A stretch of DNA of 11,138 nt from JAJPHJ01 sp035622315 (GTDB lineage: Bacteria; Vulcanimicrobiota; Vulcanimicrobiia; Eremiobacterales; Eremiobacteraceae). The first letter of the stretch is position 1; the number at the start of each line of letters is the position of its first letter. The stretch lies in NCBI GenBank assembly GCA_035622315.1, contig DASPVP010000055.1, positions 1 through 11,138 on the forward strand. The letters are read 5' to 3'. Below the pieces are notes generated by a model. The model searched no databases. It saw only the letters and a program-made list of their open reading frames with translations, and was not told where the DNA came from. Positions 7,075 to 11,138 of this stretch are shown one piece after another. The position numbers and the translations under genes are program-made.

Positions 7075-7937
7075 ACGTAGCCTTTCGCGCGGAGATACTC
7101 ATCGAGCGCTAGCTTCCACGAGCGGGTCGCGATGCCGATCGGCGCGAGCCGCTCGCTTGCAAGCACCGAGTACGCAGGCCGTGCCGCTTTGCCTTTCGTC
7201 TCCGCGGCGGAGATCGCTTCAGGCCGGACTTTGGACCCCACCGATGCGAGGATCGTCTGCGCGAACTCATACCAGCTGCATTGCCCCGCGTTTGCGAGGT
7301 GGTAGATGCCGTACGGAGCGCGCCGCAGCGCGAGCTGCACCATGAGTTCTGCTGCATCGCGCGCGCTCGTGGGCACCATGACGATGTCGTCGACCACTTT
7401 GGGCGCTTCGCCCGCGCGGGCTTTGGCGACCATCGTCTCGACGAAGTTGCCGCCCTTACCGCTGCTGCCTGCAACGCCGAACACCGCGGAGATCCGTACG
7501 ATGTAGTTGGCGAGATTCGCCGTGGAGACCAAGAACTCGCCCGCGAGTTTGGTCATCCCGTACACGTTGAGAGGGTGTGGCGCGTCGCTCTCGACATACG
7601 GCTCGCGCTTGCCGCCGTCGAAGACGAAATCGGAGCTGATGTAGGCGACGGACGCTCCGTGCTTGTGCGCTTCGAGCGCCACGCGGTACGCGGCCACCGT
7701 GTTGATCGAGAGCGCCCGATCCGGCTCGTCCTCGCAGGCATCGGTGCGGTGGAACGCTGCCGCGTTCACGACGAGGTCGCCGGTGCGCAGCCCCTCGAGC
7801 GCCCGCTCGACGCTGCGCTGGTCCGTCACTTCAATCGTCTCGTGGCTGAGCGCGAGGGTCTCGATGCCATGCGCGTTGGCCGCCGCAACGATTTCGCTGC
7901 CGACCTGACCTTTGGCGCCGATCACCGCTATGCGCAT
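7071..7937 (-). CDS. rmlD: dTDP-4-dehydrorhamnose reductase-like protein (RmlD family)
   Basis: This 288-residue reductase of the RmlD/SDR group would carry out the last step of dTDP-L-rhamnose synthesis, reducing dTDP-4-dehydro-L-rhamnose with NAD(P)H. Visible are GAKGQVGSE (7-15, dinucleotide fold), NAAAFHRTDACEDEPDRALSIN (58-79, the family AA..TD..E..P..A..IN signature), SSDFVFDG (101-108), catalytic YGMTK (Tyr126, Lys130), VPTSARDAAE (188-197) and RPAYSVL (253-259). The usual STDYVFDG reads SSDFVFDG here, a conservative change. Length is normal. No rmlA, rmlB or rmlC is in the window, so an alternative sugar reductase role is possible. It starts at ATG 7937 without a clear Shine-Dalgarno, 52 bp after the pyrimidine phosphorylase stop. 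A palindromic repeat fills that gap. Its stop overlaps the convergent epimerase. Confidence 0.88.
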   Translation of the reverse strand: MRIAVIGAKGQVGSEIVAAANAHGIETLALSHETIEVTDQRSVERALEGLRTGDLVVNAAAFHRTDACEDEPDRALSINTVAAYRVALEAHKHGASVAYISSDFVFDGGKREPYVESDAPHPLNVYGMTKLAGEFLVSTANLANYIVRISAVFGVAGSSGKGGNFVETMVAKARAGEAPKVVDDIVMVPTSARDAAELMVQLALRRAPYGIYHLANAGQCSWYEFAQTILASVGSKVRPEAISAAETKGKAARPAYSVLASERLAPIGIATRSWKLALDEYLRAKGYV

Positions 7938-7950
7938 GCGGACGTGGTTA

Positions 7951-7992
7951 TTGGGGCGATTTGCAGTCGCCCCCTACATCTTGTGAGGATCA
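7951..7992 (-). repeat. Palindromic intergenic repeat, copy 3, flush with a stop codon
   Basis: The core (arms GGGGCGATT and AGTCGCCCC, one mismatch, around TGC) occupies 7953-7973. As in copy 2, the minus strand reads TGATC, then CACAAGA, then TGT and the G-rich arm. The TGA at 7992-7990 is the stop codon of the pyrimidine nucleoside phosphorylase. The hairpin would form in the transcript between this gene and rmlD. No U-run follows it. Confidence 0.75.
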
Positions 7993-9279
7993 TGCGGTGG
8001 GATCCAAGTGGATTCGTTCGAGGATGAGCGGGCCTCGTGCGGGCGCGCCATCGGCGATGCGCACCGTCTCGCGCACGCGATCCGCCAACTCCGGCGCTGC
8101 TGTTTCGCCAAACACTTCGATAAGCGGTTCACCTTTGCGCACCGTCTCACCCAATGATTTGGGGAAGCGCACCCCGACGCACCTGTTATCCTTTGCTTGC
8201 GCTGCGCTCACGGCTTCTGCGACAGTACGCCCATCGATATCGGCCACGACACCATCTCGGCCTGCCGCGATGACGAGCTGGGGTTCGCCAGGGCGTCGGA
8301 ACGCCTCGAGCTCTCCGCCTTGCGCGCGGGCCATCGCGTCGAGTCGCACGCGAGCGGTGCCGTCGCGCAGCGCAAGCCGAGCAGCCGCAAGCGCGCGCGA
8401 TTCGATCTCGTCGTCACCCGCATGGTGACCGGCGATCATCGCCGCTGCGATCGCGAGCGCCACGCCTGCGAGCTTTCCGCGGTCGTGGCCCGAGAGCACG
8501 CCGAGCGCTTCGTCCAACTCGAGCGTATCGCCGACCGAAACGGCGAGCGGCGTGTCCATATCGGTGACGAACACGCGCATAGTGCGCCCAAGCATCGCGC
8601 CGACCTGCGCGATCGTCTCGGCGAGCTGGCGCGCGGAGGCCACGTCATGCATGAAGGCGCAGCGGCCTGCTTTGACGTCGATGACGAGCGTCGGCGCTCC
8701 CCCCGCGATCTTCTTCGCGAGCACGCTCGCCGCGATGAGCGGGATGCTGGCCACCGTCTGCGTGCGGTGGCGTAGCGCGTACATCTTCTTGTCGGCAGGC
8801 GCCAATCGGTCGCTCGTGCCCGCGATCGCGCAGCCCACTTCCCCGACCTGCGTCTTGAACGCGTGCACGGAGAGGTCCGTGCGCAGGCCCGGGATGCGCT
8901 CGAGCTTGTCGAGCGTGCCTCCGGTGTGTCCGAGCGCGCGGCCGGAGAGCTTGGCGACTCTGGCGCCGCAGGCGGCAGCGAGAGGCACGGCGATGAGGCT
9001 GACGGCATCGCCCACGCCGCCGGTCGAATGCTTGTCGACGACCGTCCCCACGACGTCTCCCCACTCGAGGCTCGTGCCCGAGCGCGCCATCGCATCCGTC
9101 AGCGTGACAGTTTCCGGAAGGGACATTCCAGATTCCATCACCGCGTGGAGCCAAGGCGCGACGTCGTCGTCGTCCAGTTCGCCTGCGCTGTATGCGGACA
9201 CGAGATCCTCGATCTCGCTTTTCCGTAGCGGCTTGCCTGCGCGCTTGCGCGCGACGAGTTCCTCGATGCCGCCCTTCAA
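7990..9279 (-). CDS. pdp: Pyrimidine-nucleoside phosphorylase (thymidine phosphorylase family)
   Basis: This 429-residue cytosolic enzyme cleaves uridine, thymidine or deoxyuridine with phosphate to give the free base and (deoxy)ribose-1-phosphate. It has the usual three parts: a helical N-terminal domain (about 1-65), the glycosyltransferase-type alpha/beta domain (about 70-330) and the C-terminal PYNP domain (from about 335). Motifs include VDKHSTGGVGD (81-91, phosphate loop, Lys83, Ser85), KLSGRALGHTGGTLDKLE (110-127) and YALRHRTQTVASIPLIAAS (167-185), carrying Arg170, Ser185 and then Lys189, the base-binding residues of the family. The normally DVKTGAGAFM-like segment reads DVKAGRCAFM (201-210), an odd variant. 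TTG 9279 overlaps the upstream TGA as TTGA, which suggests coupled translation and gives the normal length (about 433). A GTG at 9327 would add 16 residues that do not look like family sequence. Confidence 0.93.
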   Translation of the reverse strand: MKGGIEELVARKRAGKPLRKSEIEDLVSAYSAGELDDDDVAPWLHAVMESGMSLPETVTLTDAMARSGTSLEWGDVVGTVVDKHSTGGVGDAVSLIAVPLAAACGARVAKLSGRALGHTGGTLDKLERIPGLRTDLSVHAFKTQVGEVGCAIAGTSDRLAPADKKMYALRHRTQTVASIPLIAASVLAKKIAGGAPTLVIDVKAGRCAFMHDVASARQLAETIAQVGAMLGRTMRVFVTDMDTPLAVSVGDTLELDEALGVLSGHDRGKLAGVALAIAAAMIAGHHAGDDEIESRALAAARLALRDGTARVRLDAMARAQGGELEAFRRPGEPQLVIAAGRDGVVADIDGRTVAEAVSAAQAKDNRCVGVRFPKSLGETVRKGEPLIEVFGETAAPELADRVRETVRIADGAPARGPLILERIHLDPTA

Positions 9280-10106
9280 GCGCGGTGCTCGATCACGTCC
9301 AGCACGATGCTGCGCACGCTTGGGCACGACCGCTCGACGACTTTGAGGATCTCCTCGTGACTTTGCTCCGCGGGCTGACGCCTGCGGCGCGGGAACGCGT
9401 CGTTCGAAATCACCGATAGTCCGAGCACCCGCATGCCGAGCTGACGGGCGGCCATCACCTCGGGGACCGTGGACATGCCGACGGCATCAGCACCGAGCGC
9501 GTAGAGCATGCGAAGCTCTGCTTCGGTCTCGAACGCCGGTCCGCTCATGGCGGCGTAGACGCCCATCGGCAATGCGATGCCATGCCGCTTGGCGCTTGCG
9601 AGCGCTTCGCCGAGCAACCCGACGTCGTATGCGTCGCGCATGCTGACGAAGCGCTGTGTTCCTTTGAGGACCTCGGCACCGCGCAGCGGATTGTCGCCCA
9701 TAAGGTTCAGGTGATCGCGCACGAGCATGAGATCGCCGGCATCGAAGTCGGCATTCAACCCGCCGGCGGCGTTCGTAACGACGAGCGTGGTCGCGCCGAG
9801 CGCGTGCGCGACGACCGCCGGATACGCGGCTTCGCGCATGCTCGCGCCCTCGTAGAAATGGGCGCGACCGGCGAAGACGGCGACGGCCACACCGCCGGGC
9901 GTCTTGCCCACGATCAGGTTCTGCGCGTGGCCGGACACAGAACCATGCGGGAAGTTCGGGATGCTGGCATAGGAGAGCGTCGTCTCCACCTGCAGCCAGT
10001 CCACGGCGCTTGCGAGCCCCGACCCGAGCACGATCGCATGGCTCGGGCGTAGCTTCGTGTGCTTCGCGAGGAAGTTCTTGGTCAGCGCAAGGCCGAGAGA
10101 CGACAT
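9276..10106 (-). CDS. punA: Purine nucleoside phosphorylase (trimeric, PunA type)
   Basis: This 276-residue enzyme phosphorolyses inosine, guanosine and their deoxy forms to the base and pentose-1-phosphate. It matches the trimeric (class II) family: VLGSGLASAVD (26-36, phosphate Ser29), FPHGSVSGH (52-60, His60), GRAHFYEG (80-87, Arg81 and His83), VTNAAGGLN (110-118), GDLMLVRDHLNLMGDNPLRG (124-143), SGPAFETEAE (188-197, base-binding Glu193), GMSTVPE (210-216, Met211) and SNDA (234-237, Asn235). Glu and Asn at the base site favour 6-oxopurines. After SNDA, where the family usually has a short AAG-type turn, there is FPRRRRQPAEQ, an Arg-rich variation. It starts 3 bp after murJ and its stop overlaps the next start. 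The adjacent pyrimidine phosphorylase makes a nucleoside-salvage pair, as in the Bacillus drm-punA-pdp arrangement. Confidence 0.94.
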   Translation of the reverse strand: MSSLGLALTKNFLAKHTKLRPSHAIVLGSGLASAVDWLQVETTLSYASIPNFPHGSVSGHAQNLIVGKTPGGVAVAVFAGRAHFYEGASMREAAYPAVVAHALGATTLVVTNAAGGLNADFDAGDLMLVRDHLNLMGDNPLRGAEVLKGTQRFVSMRDAYDVGLLGEALASAKRHGIALPMGVYAAMSGPAFETEAELRMLYALGADAVGMSTVPEVMAARQLGMRVLGLSVISNDAFPRRRRQPAEQSHEEILKVVERSCPSVRSIVLDVIEHRA

Positions 10107-10109
10107 GCT

Positions 10110-11138
10110 TCAGGCGGGAGAGCGGGCGCTCGAACCCGCTCGCGAGCTCACGATCGTCCAAAGCTCCGTGAGCTCCCTGACGCGCAATGCGGCGCCTACA
10201 CCGATGAGGACGCCGGCGCCTGCCAGCATAGCGAGAGCCAGCACGGCGCAGTGCTGCCAAAATGGCGCCGAAACTTTCCACAACGCTGTGGCGATCGACG
10301 AAGAGACGAGCGCCATCGCGATCGAGGCTGCACCGGTGGCCCAGAAGGATGTCATGGCGAGCGCTCCATCCGCGATCCCGATGCGCCGGGCCAAGACCCA
10401 ACCGAGCACTACGGCTTCGACGATCGAGGCGAGCGAGTTCGATGCGGCGAGTCCGTTGATCCCAAAGGCATGCACGGTCAACGCGGAGCACACGACGTTG
10501 AGCGCGACAACGGCGGTCGCCACGATCACGGGTGTCTTCGAGTCGTGCATCGCGAAGAAGCAGCGAGTCAGCACGATGCTCGCGGCGATACCCAAAAGGC
10601 CCACGGCGTAGAACTGCATCGCACCGGCCGTCCGCACCACGTCGCCCGGCGTGAACGCGCCACGCTCGAAGAGGACGCTGATGATGGGCCGGGCGAGCGC
10701 GATGAGCGCGAAGGCCGACGGGATCGTGATGAGCGATGTGATGCGCAAGCCCGCGAACGCGGTGCTGCGCAGCTCGTCGCGCTCGCTCTTCGCGAACTGG
10801 GCCGACAGGATCGGGAAGATCACGGTCGCGATCGCGGCTGCGAACAGCTGCTGCGGAAAGCCGACCACCTTCGTGGCATACTGCATGGCAGCGATGTTGC
10901 CGGGCAAGAGCTTTGAAGCGAAGTACTTGTCGAACAGCAAGTTCACTTGCCCGACGGCAGAGCCCACGATGATCGGCCCCAGGATGATGCCGAGCGTGCG
11001 CAGCCCGGGGTGACGTAGATCGAGCACGAAGCGATACTTGCAGCGGCGGAAGTAGTTGGGCAACTGGACGGCGAGCTGCGCGAACAGACCGACCGCCGTG
11101 CCGAAGACGAGCGCATAGATCCCGTACGACTTGAACAG
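10110..11138 (-). CDS. murJ: Lipid II flippase MurJ (C-terminal two thirds; cut by window edge)
   Basis: The frame is open to the right edge, giving 342 residues of a protein normally about 500-530 long, so the N-terminal part lies outside. It is a polytopic inner-membrane protein of the MurJ/MviN branch of the MOP superfamily, which moves lipid II across the membrane for peptidoglycan synthesis. Recognisable stretches, numbered from the first visible residue, are YALVFGTAVGLFAQLAVQLP (8-27), the DKYFAS loop (70-75), QYATKVVGFPQQLFAAAIAT (86-105), and SVLFERGAF (154-162), the well-known family motif. The next is TRCFFAMHDSKTPV (191-204). It ends in a short Ser/Ala/Arg tail. It leads a minus-strand block with punA 3 bp downstream. 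A methionine at 11063 is internal, not the start. Confidence 0.96.
   Translation of the reverse strand: MFKSYGIYALVFGTAVGLFAQLAVQLPNYFRRCKYRFVLDLRHPGLRTLGIILGPIIVGSAVGQVNLLFDKYFASKLLPGNIAAMQYATKVVGFPQQLFAAAIATVIFPILSAQFAKSERDELRSTAFAGLRITSLITIPSAFALIALARPIISVLFERGAFTPGDVVRTAGAMQFYAVGLLGIAASIVLTRCFFAMHDSKTPVIVATAVVALNVVCSALTVHAFGINGLAASNSLASIVEAVVLGWVLARRIGIADGALAMTSFWATGAASIAMALVSSSIATALWKVSAPFWQHCAVLALAMLAGAGVLIGVGAALRVRELTELWTIVSSRAGSSARSPA

Noticed and set aside
7938..7989. Intrinsic terminator between the pyrimidine phosphorylase and rmlD.
   Set aside because: The hairpin is strong but no U-run follows on the minus strand, so I list it only as a repeat.
7281..8027. Plus-strand open frames opposite rmlD and the pyrimidine phosphorylase (also 8552-9346).
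   Set aside because: No recognisable domains, and both lie over strongly supported minus-strand enzymes.

Overview
The window is G+C-rich, gene-dense bacterial DNA with about ten protein genes, very short gaps and several overlapping starts and stops. An LptD-like outer-membrane protein, a lipid II flippase (MurJ), an oligosaccharide flippase and a dTDP-rhamnose-type reductase point to a diderm (two-membrane) bacterium. I recognise no phylum marker. The G+C-rich style, the intergenic palindromes reading GGGGCGATT-x-AATCGCCCC and the gene mix remind me of uncultivated lineages such as Candidatus Eremiobacterota, but that is only a guess. There is no sign of phage, transposase, CRISPR, tRNA or rRNA.

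Layout. (1) Positions 1-3066, minus strand: a decayed larC start (3066-2992), a MOP-family oligosaccharide flippase (3005-1656), a class III PLP aminotransferase (1644-274) and the N-terminus of an aldehyde dehydrogenase resembling glutamate-semialdehyde dehydrogenase (180 to beyond the left edge). The gap 181-273 holds two palindromic repeats. (2) Positions 3067-3197: a short divergent intergenic region without a convincing consensus promoter. (3) Positions 3198-7074, plus strand: a tightly packed trio of a class I/II aminotransferase (LysN-like), a secreted cysteine-free LptD/OstA-like protein and an NAD-dependent sugar epimerase. Gaps are 2 bp and then a 4-bp ATGA overlap. (4) Positions 7071-11138, minus strand: murJ (cut by the right edge), purine nucleoside phosphorylase, pyrimidine nucleoside phosphorylase, a third palindrome and an rmlD-like reductase. 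The rmlD stop and the epimerase stop share one CTAG.

How it fits together. Two themes are interleaved: envelope building (MOP flippase, LptD-like protein, epimerase, RmlD, MurJ) and nitrogen or nucleoside salvage (two aminotransferases, a semialdehyde dehydrogenase, two nucleoside phosphorylases). The aminotransferase and aldehyde dehydrogenase pair would suit amine or amino-acid catabolism through a semialdehyde. The two phosphorylases would release pentose-1-phosphate and free bases.

The least ordinary observations are a 24-codon remnant of the LarC N-terminus just ahead of and overlapping the flippase start, and a palindromic intergenic element whose recognisable homology begins exactly at the stop codon of two unrelated genes. 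I do not see clear evidence of a wholly new multi-gene system.
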